DNA from: Actinomycetota bacterium | GTDB taxonomy: Bacteria > Actinomycetota > Coriobacteriia > Anaerosomatales > Anaerosomataceae | Direction: 5' to 3' | Assembly: GCA_009668945.1 (NCBI GenBank) | Contig: SBEH01000007.1 | Location: 33,169 to 97,168 of the forward strand | DNA length: 64,000 bases | Part shown: in pieces, positions 45,483 to 54,513 of the stretch | Layout of the letters: every line of letters begins with the position of its first letter | Position numbering within the stretch: the first letter of the stretch is position 1 | Notes under the pieces: generated by a model | What the model was told of the DNA's origin: nothing | Databases searched by the model: none | What the model saw: only the letters and a program-made list of their open reading frames with translations | Translations under genes and position numbers: made by a program

Positions 45483-47870
45483 CTACAGCGGCAGGTAGAA
45501 CGCCTCGCCCTCGTAGAGGAAGACGTTCGGCCATTTGACCATGACCGTGTTGCGCTCGTCCTCGCTCGCCGTGTAGAAGTGGCTGCCGTTCTTGACGTTG
45601 TAGAAGCGGTAGACCGTGCCGCCCGGGGTGACCTTGATCGGCGACACCGGGTAGGTCGGTCCGTCGTACTGGTAGATATCGGAGTACTTCGCGATCACGT
45701 TTTCCGCCTCCTGGGCCGAGGCGGTGTAGAAGTGACTGCCGTTGATCTTGTTGTAGAAGCGGTACAGCAGCTGGGTGGCCTTCGTTGCATCGTACTCGTA
45801 GCCCACGCCCTCGAACTTGTAGATGTCTGGCCACTTCTGAAGGATGTTCAGCTTCTCCTGGTGCGAGTCGGTGTAGAAGTGGCTGCCGTTCTTCAGGTTG
45901 TAGAAGCGGTAGACGGTCGTCTTCGCCGGCGGGTAGAAGTTCGCCAGCACATGGCCGAAGTAGCCGACGGCGCAGGCCGAGTTGGCGTCAGCCGCGCTGA
46001 CCCCGACAAGCCACTCCGAGGTGATGTTCTCCGGCGTCCACGAGGCACCGCCGTTGCTCGTGCGCAGGATGGTGCCTGTCTGGCCGACGATCCAGCCGTT
46101 GTTCGTGTCGGCGAACGACACGCTCTCCAGGTCCAGCCAGCTGAGTCCAACGGGCGGAGTCATGGCCGTCCAGGAGGAGCCGCCGTTGGTTGTCTTCCGC
46201 ATGCACATCACGCCGGTGCCGGAGACGTCGCCCACCATGTAGCCGACTGTAGCGCTGACCATGTCGACGCTCTCGATGTTCTCGGTCACTCCCGAGTCTC
46301 CCGCAGTCCAGTTGGCGCCGCTGTCGCTGGTGTAGACCACCTTGCCAGCGTCGCCCACCGCGATGCCGTGGGAGGCGTCAAAGAAGTCGACGGAGTTCCA
46401 GTTCCCACCCGTGACGTCCGGATCGGAGGACTCCGTGACGATCGTGCCGTCCCAGTGAGCAATGGTGCCCGGAGCGCCGGCGGCCCATATGTTGTTGAAG
46501 GCCAGATAGCAGACCGAATTCATGTCCCGGCCGGGGCTCAAGCCCGGTGCCGTCGTCCATGACCCGTTGTAGATGTACACACCTCCGGAGCGGCCCACAG
46601 CGGCTCCGTTGCTCGCGTCCTTGAAGTCCACGTCCAAGAGCGCGGAGCCCTGGTCGGCGCCGAGGTGGCTCCACGTTTGGCCGTAGTCGGCCGTCTTTAG
46701 CACGCCCTTGCCGGCCGTCACGTACCCAACGGCCGGGGAGATGAAGTCCACGCTCGTGAGGTCCTGGTACGTGGCGGATGCGCGGGTGGTCCATGTCGGT
46801 GTGGTGGCCGCGACGTTCGGGGTGTACGCCAGGACGCCGTGGTCTCCGACAACCGCGGTGCGGTACTCAGTGCCGTTCACGTGGACGTCGATGTCGTTCA
46901 GCGGGCGCGCTGGGGCCGGGTAGGGACTGTCCTTCTTGGTCCACGCGGCGGAGCCATCTCCGTAGATGATGTCGCCGCCGGATGTCGTCATCAGGATATG
47001 GGTTGCGTCAGGCCTCGAGATGCCTGTCAGGTAGCCGCTGGCAAGTGACGGCGATAATGGTGGCGTCATTGCGTAGAGCGGCGGATTGTTGTCCTGAGTC
47101 TGGATGTTGGCGTCGGCGGTCTTGTAGAAGAGCGCGCTTCCGTCCGACCTTTTCATTCCGACGGCCCAGAGGGTATTCGTTGCCGGGTCGACGGCGATGT
47201 CTTGCACGTCGAAATCGGTGTCTGCCGTGGACTTGTTCCAGAGGAGGCCGCTTGTTAGGAAGTAGATGTTGTTGCCCCCCGAGTTGCCGACGCCCGCCAC
47301 CCAGCCCTGGTTGTTGTTGAGAAGCTGGATCGCATAGAAGTTGCCGTAGCCGGGCAGTCCGCCGGCCTGGACTGTAGTCCAGTTGGTGCCGTCCAGCGTC
47401 TTGATGACGGTGCCGTTCACGCCGACCGCATACGCGGTCGTGGAGTTCAGCGCGTCAACCGCGTACAGGTCGCCGGTGCCCGTCGGCGCGGTCTGGACGG
47501 TGGTGTTCCACCACTCGCTGATCTTGATGATCGTGCCGTTAGTGCCTACAGCCCACCCCACGCTGTTGGAGAGCATGTCGATGTCGGTGAGGTCTGGATT
47601 GCCGATCATGCCCGTGGGATCGAACTTGTGCCAGCTCTGGCCGTAGTCGAACGTCTTCGCGATGAAACCGTAGTTGCCCACGGCCCACATACAGCTCGAA
47701 CCTGTCTCGGGCGACATGCTAACCGCGTTCAGCGTGTCCCCTGTGGGTTCGGGGTTGAGCCAGTGCCAGCTCGTACCTCCTGCGCCCGCGACGCCTGGTG
47801 ATGAGAACACCGCGAATGACGCCACAAGCGCCACGCACACCGCTACCCGGACGATCTTCGATGCTCGCAT
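45483..47870 (-). CDS. Secreted YCF48/BNR beta-propeller protein with three DUF5648 repeats
   Basis: The 795-aa protein has a signal peptide (IVRVAVCVALVASFAVFSSP), then about 630 residues of repeats of the form GWAVGxxGTIxKTxDxGxxW, typical of YCF48/photosystem II stability factor-like BNR propellers. These domains bind ligands or proteins outside photosynthesis as well. The C-terminus has three DUF5648 repeats (VYRFYNLKNGSHFYT, LYRFYNKINGSHFYT, VYRFYNVKNGSHFYT). GGGAG lies seven bases before ATG 47870; the frame is open to 47906. It is on the same strand as the flanking DUF5648 genes. Confidence 0.87.
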   Translation of the reverse strand: MRASKIVRVAVCVALVASFAVFSSPGVAGAGGTSWHWLNPEPTGDTLNAVSMSPETGSSCMWAVGNYGFIAKTFDYGQSWHKFDPTGMIGNPDLTDIDMLSNSVGWAVGTNGTIIKISEWWNTTVQTAPTGTGDLYAVDALNSTTAYAVGVNGTVIKTLDGTNWTTVQAGGLPGYGNFYAIQLLNNNQGWVAGVGNSGGNNIYFLTSGLLWNKSTADTDFDVQDIAVDPATNTLWAVGMKRSDGSALFYKTADANIQTQDNNPPLYAMTPPLSPSLASGYLTGISRPDATHILMTTSGGDIIYGDGSAAWTKKDSPYPAPARPLNDIDVHVNGTEYRTAVVGDHGVLAYTPNVAATTPTWTTRASATYQDLTSVDFISPAVGYVTAGKGVLKTADYGQTWSHLGADQGSALLDVDFKDASNGAAVGRSGGVYIYNGSWTTAPGLSPGRDMNSVCYLAFNNIWAAGAPGTIAHWDGTIVTESSDPDVTGGNWNSVDFFDASHGIAVGDAGKVVYTSDSGANWTAGDSGVTENIESVDMVSATVGYMVGDVSGTGVMCMRKTTNGGSSWTAMTPPVGLSWLDLESVSFADTNNGWIVGQTGTILRTSNGGASWTPENITSEWLVGVSAADANSACAVGYFGHVLANFYPPAKTTVYRFYNLKNGSHFYTDSHQEKLNILQKWPDIYKFEGVGYEYDATKATQLLYRFYNKINGSHFYTASAQEAENVIAKYSDIYQYDGPTYPVSPIKVTPGGTVYRFYNVKNGSHFYTASEDERNTVMVKWPNVFLYEGEAFYLPL

Positions 47871-47983
47871 CTGAGCGCTCCCTTCACGTGCGTGGATCTC
47901 TGTCACTCGTGCCCCTCGATGCTACGTAGGATTCATCGGACTCAGAACACCCTGAGGATAGTGCAAGCCGACGGGCGGAAAAA

Positions 47984-48017
47984 GGCAGGCCCGCCGGTGC
48001 TTGCGGACGGGCCTGCT
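47984..48017 (-). terminator. Rho-independent terminator of the 48.0-49.3 kb DUF5648 gene
   Basis: GCAGGCCCG (47985-47993) pairs with CGGGCCTGC (48008-48016), with a small inner CCG/CGG stem. On the minus strand it is followed by a T5 run (CCTTTTTCC), so this is a classic intrinsic terminator. Confidence 0.85.
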
Positions 48018-48038
48018 GGCAAGTCGATGTGACGGCGG

Positions 48039-49331
48039 TTACTGCCCGAGCCAGAACGCCGGGCCGTCGAGGCTGTATATGTTCGGCCACCTGGCGAGGA
48101 CGTTGTTCCTCTCGGCCTCGCTTGCGGTGTAGAAGTGACTGCCGTTGCTCTTGTTGTAGAACCGGTAGACCGGCACGCTGTTCGCCACCGGCCCCGGGTT
48201 CACCGCGTAGGTGGGCCCGTCCATCGAGAACGTCCCGGGCCACCTGGCAAGCGCGTTGGCGGCCTCACCGGCGCTTGCGGTGTAGAAGTGGCTGCTGCTG
48301 ACACGGTTGTACAGGCGAGTGAGCGGTGTCGTGTTGTTGGCCGGGTTGAGGTAGTACGCCACGCCCTCGTCCTGGAAGATGTGCGGCCACGTAGCGTTCA
48401 CGTTGGCGCGCTCGGCGGCCGAGTCGGTGTAGAAGTGCGTGTTGTTCGTGAAATTGTAGAAGCGATAGACGGGAATCTGGACGCTCCAGGCCATCACCAG
48501 CTGTCCGGAGGATGATACCGAAGGGTCGTCGCAATACACATCGACGTAGTAGGTTCCGGAGGTCGGCGCCGTGTATGAGAGGTACTTCGGGAAGCCGCCT
48601 GAGGTCGATGTCGCTGCCGAGTAGCCGAACACGCTCGGCGTCCCCGGGCCGTAGATGAACACGTTGCAGAGACTCGAATTGAACGAACCACTCTGGACGG
48701 CTAGGCCGATGTTCAGGATGCTCCCGGCGCCGAGGTAGACCGAGTAGACGTCGTCCTGATTGGAAATCGTGTCGAACGGGCGTGTGAACAAAGACGCAGG
48801 CAGCGGCGTGCCGGGGATGTCATCGCTTGGTCCGTCGAACGAGCCCTGGATCGAATAGGCCCCATCGCCCCGATCTGTGTACACCTGCAGCCCGTAGTAG
48901 CCCGTCTCCGGAACCGCGTACGTCAGCTGCTCGGTATCGTTGCCCGTCGCTGCATTCGCTACCATGAAGCCGCTGGGGCCGTACAGCGCGAGGTCGAAGT
49001 CGATGCCGGTCCCCGGCGGGTCCGTCATGAAGATGTGGAGGTCATCGCCTACCTCGAGGTAGAGCAAGTAGAAGTCGATTTCGTCTCCAGACCCCGTCTT
49101 CGTGAGCGTGCCGAATAGCGGACCTCCCAGCCAGTACGCGTGCTCCGCTTGCCCGGGGGTGTTGTTCGGCTCCGCGTCGGCCGTGCCGATCGTACCGCCG
49201 AGTTGACTCAAAATGCTGTCGGGAAGGGCCGGCGCCTCGCGAGTGTTCGCATCCTGCGCCCCGGCAGGCGCCACCCCGAATGCGAACACGAGCACGAGCG
49301 CGGACAGCAGGCAGACTACCTTGCGGTACAT
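48039..49331 (-). CDS. Secreted DUF5648-repeat protein with two PPC-like domains
   Basis: The 430-aa protein has a signal peptide (VVCLLSALVLVFAFGVAPAG). Two PPC-like beta-sandwich units follow: the first around DIDFYLLYLEVGDDLHIFMT-like and FDLALYGPSGFMVA strands, the second around DDIPGTPLPASLF and YVDVYCDD. Three C-terminal repeats open with VYRFYNFTNNTHFYT, LTRLYNRVSSSHFYT and VYRFYNKSNGSHFYT, and the chain ends GPAFWLGQ. GGGAGGGAGCGCATCC precedes the ATG. Confidence 0.85.
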   Translation of the reverse strand: MYRKVVCLLSALVLVFAFGVAPAGAQDANTREAPALPDSILSQLGGTIGTADAEPNNTPGQAEHAYWLGGPLFGTLTKTGSGDEIDFYLLYLEVGDDLHIFMTDPPGTGIDFDLALYGPSGFMVANAATGNDTEQLTYAVPETGYYGLQVYTDRGDGAYSIQGSFDGPSDDIPGTPLPASLFTRPFDTISNQDDVYSVYLGAGSILNIGLAVQSGSFNSSLCNVFIYGPGTPSVFGYSAATSTSGGFPKYLSYTAPTSGTYYVDVYCDDPSVSSSGQLVMAWSVQIPVYRFYNFTNNTHFYTDSAAERANVNATWPHIFQDEGVAYYLNPANNTTPLTRLYNRVSSSHFYTASAGEAANALARWPGTFSMDGPTYAVNPGPVANSVPVYRFYNKSNGSHFYTASEAERNNVLARWPNIYSLDGPAFWLGQ

Positions 49332-49410
49332 GGATGCGCTCCCTCCCCGGAGACACGCGCGACAGATGGCCGAGACGGCCTGATGCGATTATCCCCGACG
49401 GCAGGCGCGC

Positions 49411-49440
49411 TTGACACTGCCGCCCCCCGCCCCGTACCCT
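49411..49440 (+). promoter_or_regulatory. Sigma-70-type promoter of the methionine operon
   Basis: A perfect -35 TTGACA (49411-49416) and a -10 TACCCT (49435-49440) are 18 bp apart. Transcription would start near 49447, at the 5' end of the T-box leader. Confidence 0.72.
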
Positions 49441-49446
49441 GATTCG

Positions 49447-49780
49447 ACAACTTCACATTCGCCTGTGAAGGGGAAGAGTACGCGCACCGAGTAGGGCCGC
49501 AGAGAGCCGGGGTAGCTGCAAACCGGCGCCCGAAAGACCGCGGAACATGGCCCCTGAGGCATTCGGAGGAAACGCGAAAGCGGAGTAGAACCGGACGGAC
49601 GCCCCCGTTACCGCAGGCTTGAGAGCATCGGACTCTCGGCGAAGATCTCCCGCCCGCCGAGTACCACCACCGTCCCGTGCTCGAGATGAGGCCACGAAAG
49701 TGGCGAAGTCGGGTGGTACCGCGGAAGACGCAGACAGGCGCCTTTCGCCCTGACGAACAGTCCGGGCGGGAGGTGTCTTT
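49447..49780 (+). ncRNA. T-box leader, methionine-type
   Basis: The leader senses uncharged tRNA. The T-box core GGGTGGTACCGCGG (49711-49724) is nearly perfect. Stem I carries AGAGAGCCGG and CTGCAAACCGGC features (from 49501), followed by the specifier region CGGAACATGGCCCCTGAGG with an ATG codon at 49547-49549, predicting tRNA-Met. Small hairpins include CTCGGC/GCCGAG around 49635-49660 and GCCAC-GAAA-GTGGC (49691-49704) just before the T-box. It precedes homocysteine and methionine synthesis genes, which agrees with the specifier. Confidence 0.9.
49732..49780 (+). terminator. T-box-controlled terminator
   Basis: AGACA (49732-49736) pairs with TGTCT (49774-49778), and CCTTTCGCCC (49741-49750) with GGGCGGGAGG (49764-49773), with a further GAC/GTC at the tip. 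The stem is followed by TTTGT-type sequence. It is mutually exclusive with the antiterminator formed by the T-box bases upstream. Confidence 0.7.
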
Positions 49781-49801
49781 GTATGTTCGGAGGTATGCGG
49801 T

Positions 49802-50974
49802 ATGGCCAAGACATGGGAAGAGATCAACGCACGGATCCGGAGCGGCGACGCGGTGGTGATGACCGCCGAGGAGTTCGCCGCGCTCGCAGATGACGAGGGC
49901 GTGACCCGCGCCGCCAAGAAGGTGGACGTGGTCACGACCGGCACGTTCGGTCCGATGTGCTCCTCGGGCGTGTTCCTCAACTTCGGGCACTCGGACCCGC
50001 CGATACGGATGGCCGAGATCTGGCTGAACGACGTGTCGGCGTACGGCGGTCTGGCAGCGGTCGACACGTATCTGGGCGTGACGCAGCCGAGCCGCACTCG
50101 CGGCATGGAGTACGGCGGCGCGCACGTGATCGAGGACCTGCTGCGCGGGCGCGCGGTGCGCCTGCGCGCGACGAGCTACGGCACGGACTGCTACACGCGC
50201 ACGGACATCGACACGTGGATCACGCTGGACGACCTGAACCAGGCGTACTTCTTCAACCCGCGCAACGCTTACCAGAACTACGCGGTGGCGGTGAACTCAA
50301 CCGACAAGGCGCTCTACACCTACCTCGGCACGCTGCTGCCGCGGTTCGGCAACGCCACGTACTGCTCGGCGGGCGCTCTCTCACCGCTGCTGAACGACCC
50401 CACCTATCGCACGCTGGGTGCAGGCTCGAAGATCTTCGTGGCGGGTGCGCCCGGCTACATCTCGTGGGAGGGCACGCAGCACAACCCGCACACCGACCGC
50501 GACGAGCACGGCGTGCCCGTGCGTCCGGCCGGGACGATCGCTGTGATCGCGGACCTCAAGGCCGCCAGCCCCGAGTACTTCTCGGCGGCGACGTTCACGA
50601 AGTACGGCGCCTCGAGCTTCGTCGGCATCGGCGTACCGATCCCGGTGCTCGACGAGGACATCGCGGCCACGCTCGCGCTCACCGACGCCGACCTCACGGC
50701 CACCATCTACGACTACGGCGTGCAGCACCGCTCGCGACCGGCGGTCGGCAAGGTCACGTACGCCGAACTCAGGAGCGGCGAGATCGAGATCGACGGCAAG
50801 AAGGTGCCGACCGGGCCGATCTCATCGCTTCCGAAGGCACGTGAGATAGCCGCCGAGCTCAAGCGCTGGATCGTCGAGGAGCAGTTCACGCTCGCCGAGC
50901 CGCTGCAGCTGCTTCCGCAGGTGGGAAGCCAGGCGTTCAAGCCGCTCGAGATCAACACCGGGGAGGCGATATAG
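49802..50974 (+). CDS. Homocysteine biosynthesis protein (DUF39 family)
   Basis: Members of this family, together with the NIL-ferredoxin protein encoded next, make homocysteine from aspartate semialdehyde and sulfide in methanogens and many anaerobic bacteria. The 390-aa protein begins AKTWEEINARIRSGDAVVMT and contains FGPMCSSGVFLNFGHSDPPI, with a conserved cysteine, and SYGTDCYTRTDI and CSAGALSPLLNDP. GGAGGT lies eight bases before the ATG. It is the first gene after the methionine T-box. Confidence 0.92.
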   Translation: MAKTWEEINARIRSGDAVVMTAEEFAALADDEGVTRAAKKVDVVTTGTFGPMCSSGVFLNFGHSDPPIRMAEIWLNDVSAYGGLAAVDTYLGVTQPSRTRGMEYGGAHVIEDLLRGRAVRLRATSYGTDCYTRTDIDTWITLDDLNQAYFFNPRNAYQNYAVAVNSTDKALYTYLGTLLPRFGNATYCSAGALSPLLNDPTYRTLGAGSKIFVAGAPGYISWEGTQHNPHTDRDEHGVPVRPAGTIAVIADLKAASPEYFSAATFTKYGASSFVGIGVPIPVLDEDIAATLALTDADLTATIYDYGVQHRSRPAVGKVTYAELRSGEIEIDGKKVPTGPISSLPKAREIAAELKRWIVEEQFTLAEPLQLLPQVGSQAFKPLEINTGEAI

Positions 50975-51382
50975 ATGGCCCGCAAACGACTCGACCTGAC
51001 GTTTCCGCCCCGGCAGTCCCTGAAGCCGATCATCTACCACCTGGTGAAGGACTACGACCTGGTGCCGAACATCCTTCGGGCGCAGATCCATCCCGCCCAG
51101 GAGGGCCGCATGGTCCTGGAAGTCACCGGGAGCAAGGAGAACTACGAGGCCGGCATCTCGTTTCTGGAGGAGCAGGGCCTGGCCGTGAACGAAGCGGCGA
51201 GCGACATCGTGCTCGACGAGGCGCGTTGCGTGAACTGCGGCCTGTGCACGGCGGTCTGCAAGTCCGACGCGCTCACGCTCGATCCGGAAACACAGACGCT
51301 TCAGTTCGACAAGGACAAGTGCGTGTACTGCGAGGCGTGCGTGATAGCCTGTCCACGCAGGGCGATCACGCTCACGTTCTGA
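50975..51382 (+). CDS. NIL-domain 4Fe-4S ferredoxin of homocysteine biosynthesis
   Basis: The 135-aa protein has an N-terminal NIL domain (LDLTFPPRQSLKPIIYHLVK) and two 4Fe-4S motifs, CVNCGLCTAVC and CVYCEACVIACP. It is the electron-carrying partner of the DUF39 protein in reductive sulfide incorporation. Its ATG directly follows the DUF39 stop. NIL domains in methionine transporters bind methionine, so feedback sensing is possible but not shown here. Confidence 0.93.
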   Translation: MARKRLDLTFPPRQSLKPIIYHLVKDYDLVPNILRAQIHPAQEGRMVLEVTGSKENYEAGISFLEEQGLAVNEAASDIVLDEARCVNCGLCTAVCKSDALTLDPETQTLQFDKDKCVYCEACVIACPRRAITLTF

Positions 51383-51394
51383 CCGCGGCATTGC

Positions 51395-51421
51395 CGGCCG
51401 GGGGTTGCGCGCCCCCGGCCG
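51395..51421 (+). other. Intercistronic hairpin before metH
   Basis: GGCCGGGGG (51396-51404) pairs with CCCCCGGCC (51412-51420), extended by one C-G pair. There is no T-run and the gene order is tight on both sides. It may protect or attenuate the transcript between the ferredoxin and metH. Confidence 0.5.
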
Positions 51422-51448
51422 CCTCGCCGCTTGTGAAGGAGGCGACCG

Positions 51449-53857
51449 ATGCCTGACATCACTCTGCGGCTCGGCCGCGAGATTCTTGTCCTCGACGGGG
51501 CCATGGGCACCATGCTCCAGCGCCATGGCCTGCCCGAGGGACAGTCGCTCGTGCAGCTCAACGTGACGGCGCCGGAGCTGGTGGAGGAGGTCCACCGGCT
51601 CTACACGCTCGCCGGGGCCGACTGCGCGACCACCAACACATTCGGCGGGACGCGCCTGAAGCTCGACGCGTACGGCCTCGGCGACCAGGTCGCCGACCTG
51701 AACCGCGCCGCGGTGCGAATCGCCCGCGCGAGCGGGGCGAAGCACGTCCTCGGGGAGATCGGGCCCAGCGGACATGTGCTCGAGCCGCTTGGTTCGGCCG
51801 CCTTCGACGAGCTCTTCGACGCCTTCGCCGAGCAGGCGGCGGCGCTTGCCTCCGAGCACCCGGACGCGATCCAGATCGCCACCATGACCGACATCGCCGA
51901 GGCCCGATGCGCGGTGCTTGCTGCGCGCTCCGTGACCGACCTGCCGGTGTTCGTGACGTGCACCTTCGGCCTCTCGGGCCGCACCGACCTCTCGGGCACC
52001 GATCCCGAGGCGGCAGCGGTCATCCTCGAGGCCGCGGGCGCGTCGGCGGTGGGGCTGAACTGCGGGCTCGGCCCGGAGCAGATGCTGCCGCTCGTGGAGA
52101 AGATGGCGCGCGCCACCTCGCTCCCGATAATCGTGCGCCCGAACGCCGGGCTGCCGAAGCTCGTGGACGGCCGCACGGTCTTCCCGGGCACGGCGCTTGA
52201 GATGGGCGAGTATGCCGCGCGGTTCGTGGAAGCGGGCGCGACTCTCATCGGCTCGTGCTGCGGTTCCACGCCGGAGTTCACGGGCTCTATCGCCGACTTC
52301 GTGGCCGGGCGAGAACCGGCCGGACGCGTCGCGCCTCCTGCGGGCGTGGCGGTTGCGGGCCCACGAGGCGTCGTGCGCATCGGGTCCGGGAATCCGCTCG
52401 TGCGCGTGGGCGAGCGCATCAACCCGACCGGCAAGAAGCGTCTGGCCGAATCGCTGCGCGCAGGCACGCTCGACGTGGTGCGCGAGTACGCGATCGAGCA
52501 GGCGGACGCGGGCGCGGACCTGCTCGATGTCAACGTAGGTGCTGCCGGGGTGGACCAGGCCTCGGTCCTGCCGAAGGCGGTTCTCGCGCTCGCCGGGCTC
52601 GTGGACCTGCCGCTAGTGCTCGACACGACCGATCCCTCGGCTCTGGAAGCCGCGCTCAAGGTGTACCCCGGCCGCGCGCTGGTGAACAGCGCGAGCGGTG
52701 AGGAGGCGTCGCTTGCCGCGGTCTTGCCGCTGGTGAAGCGGTACGGCGCGGCCGTGGTCGCACTCGCGCTCGACGACGCGGGCATCCCGCACGCCGCTGA
52801 CGCGCGCGTGGAGGTCGTCCGACGCATCCGCGAGGCCGCGCACGAGGCCGGGCTTGCCGACGACGACCTCGTCGCCGACACGCTCGTGCTCGCCGCCGCG
52901 ACCGAGGACGCTGGCGCGTCGACCACGCTCGATGCGATACGCGCCGTGTCGCGCGAGCTCGGGCTCGCGACGCTCGCGGGCGTGAGCAACGTGAGCCACG
53001 GCCTGCCGGGGCGCCCGGCGCTGAACGCGGCGTTCCTCGCGCTGGCCGCGGAGGCCGGGCTCTCGGCCGCGATCGTGAACCCCTCCGAGCGCGCCGAACT
53101 CGACGCCGCCACAACGGCTGCTGCCGCCGACGTGCTCCTCGGCCGCGACGTGCGGGCCGAGCGCTGGATCGCGCTGCAGGCATCGGTTCCGGAGACGGCT
53201 GCGGTCGCGGTGGAGGAGAGCCTTACGACCGCCGAGCGCCTCGCGCTCGCCGTCGAGCGCGGCGACGCAGACTCGGCGCCGGGGCTCGTGGACGAGCTGG
53301 TGGGCGCCGGTCAGGAGCCGGGCTCGGTGATCGCGGACGTGCTGACGCCAGCGATCCAGCGTCTCGGCGATGCGTACGGGCGCGGCGACGTCTTCCTGCC
53401 GCAGCTCATCGCCGCCGCTGAGGCGATGAAGGCCGCGGTCACGCGCGCGAAGTCGCACCTGCCGGAGGGCGCCGCTACTTACGAGGGCCGGGTCGTCTTC
53501 GGCACGGTCAAAGGCGACATCCACTCGATCGGCAAGGACATCTGCGTGTCCATGCTCGAGAGCCAGGGCTTTCTCGTGGACGATCTCGGAGTCGACGTGC
53601 CTGCCGAGCGCTTCGCCGGGGCTGCCGAAGGCGCCGACGCCGTGTGTCTGTCGGCGCTGATGACCACCACGTTGCGCAACATGGAAGCGGCCGTGGCTGC
53701 GGTTCGCGACGGTGCCGGCGTGCCCGTGCTCGTCGGCGGGGCCGTGGTGACGCGCGACTTCGCCGAGAGTCTCGGCGCGGGGTATTCTGAAGACGCGCCC
53801 GGCTGTGTGACCGCGGTCCGGGACGCTGTACTGCGCCACAAGGGGAGCAACGCATGA
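51449..53857 (+). CDS. metH: Cobalamin-dependent methionine synthase, short form without activation domain
   Basis: Transfers a methyl group from methyltetrahydrofolate through cobalamin to homocysteine. The 802-aa protein has the homocysteine domain with zinc cysteines C205 (GLNCGLG) and C270/C271 (GSCCGS). The pterin-binding domain starts near VRVGERINPTGKKRLAE. The cobalamin-binding cap and Rossmann domains include GDIHSIGKDI with D690 and H692, the lower axial ligand motif DxHxxG. The C-terminal AdoMet-dependent reactivation domain of the ~1200-aa enzyme is missing. Its stop overlaps the metV start (ATGA). Confidence 0.94.
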   Translation: MPDITLRLGREILVLDGAMGTMLQRHGLPEGQSLVQLNVTAPELVEEVHRLYTLAGADCATTNTFGGTRLKLDAYGLGDQVADLNRAAVRIARASGAKHVLGEIGPSGHVLEPLGSAAFDELFDAFAEQAAALASEHPDAIQIATMTDIAEARCAVLAARSVTDLPVFVTCTFGLSGRTDLSGTDPEAAAVILEAAGASAVGLNCGLGPEQMLPLVEKMARATSLPIIVRPNAGLPKLVDGRTVFPGTALEMGEYAARFVEAGATLIGSCCGSTPEFTGSIADFVAGREPAGRVAPPAGVAVAGPRGVVRIGSGNPLVRVGERINPTGKKRLAESLRAGTLDVVREYAIEQADAGADLLDVNVGAAGVDQASVLPKAVLALAGLVDLPLVLDTTDPSALEAALKVYPGRALVNSASGEEASLAAVLPLVKRYGAAVVALALDDAGIPHAADARVEVVRRIREAAHEAGLADDDLVADTLVLAAATEDAGASTTLDAIRAVSRELGLATLAGVSNVSHGLPGRPALNAAFLALAAEAGLSAAIVNPSERAELDAATTAAAADVLLGRDVRAERWIALQASVPETAAVAVEESLTTAERLALAVERGDADSAPGLVDELVGAGQEPGSVIADVLTPAIQRLGDAYGRGDVFLPQLIAAAEAMKAAVTRAKSHLPEGAATYEGRVVFGTVKGDIHSIGKDICVSMLESQGFLVDDLGVDVPAERFAGAAEGADAVCLSALMTTTLRNMEAAVAAVRDGAGVPVLVGGAVVTRDFAESLGAGYSEDAPGCVTAVRDAVLRHKGSNA

Positions 53858-54513
53858 TCATCACGAAGCCGCGCGACTGGGCGCGTATCCAGGCGAATCT
53901 TGAGAGCATCGGCGCGAGGCGCGTGTTCCTGATGGGCTGCGGGCAGTGCGCGACCGTCGCGCATACCGGCGGTGAGGAGGAGCTTCGCGAGGCCGCGGCG
54001 CGGCTTGAGGGCGCAGGCATCGAGGTCACCGGCCGGACCGTCGGCGAGGTGACGTGCCACCTGAACGGCACGAAGCTCGAGAGCCGCAAGCACCAGGCCG
54101 CCATCGACGCCGCTGACGCCGTGCTCGTGCTCGCCTGTGGCGCCGGAGTGCAGACGACCGCCGACGCGATTCCCAAGCCTGTCTTCCCCGGGCTCGAGTC
54201 GCTGTTCCTGGGCACGGTCATCCGCAACGGCATCTTCGAGGAACGCTGCCAGACCTGCGGCGACTGCGTGCTCGACAAGACCGCCGGCATCTGTCCGGTC
54301 ACGACATGCCCGAAGGGGCTGCTCAACGGTCCGTGCGGCGGGATGTGGGACGGGATGTGCGAGGTACTCACCGACCGCGAGTGCACGCACGTGCGCATAC
54401 GCAAGCGCCTGAGCGACCAGGGCCGCGCGGGCAAGGGCACGCTCGCGCCCAAGGACTTCTCGACCGCGCTCAAGCCCGGCAGCGTGAACATCCGCGAGAG
54501 GAAGGCCGAGTAG
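53854..54513 (+). CDS. metV: MetV: methylenetetrahydrofolate reductase partner protein
   Basis: MetV partners MetF in the NADH- or ferredoxin-linked methylene-THF reductase of acetogens and other anaerobes. The 219-aa protein has a cysteine-rich pattern: GCGQCATVAHTGG near the N-terminus, ACGAGVQ in the middle, and CQTCGDCVLDKTAGICPVTT, then CPKGLLNGPCGG, toward the end. It overlaps metH by four bases and metF by one base, so translation is coupled. Confidence 0.92.
   Translation: MIITKPRDWARIQANLESIGARRVFLMGCGQCATVAHTGGEEELREAAARLEGAGIEVTGRTVGEVTCHLNGTKLESRKHQAAIDAADAVLVLACGAGVQTTADAIPKPVFPGLESLFLGTVIRNGIFEERCQTCGDCVLDKTAGICPVTTCPKGLLNGPCGGMWDGMCEVLTDRECTHVRIRKRLSDQGRAGKGTLAPKDFSTALKPGSVNIRERKAE

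Noticed and set aside
51395..51421. Intercistronic hairpin before metH as a true terminator
   Set aside because: It has no T-run and the surrounding genes form one pathway with tight spacing; kept only as a possible transcript-stability element.
51601..53839. Two long minus-strand frames opposite metH (503 and 408 codons)
   Set aside because: metH has all catalytic motifs in frame; the antisense products are alanine/serine/arginine-rich without domains.
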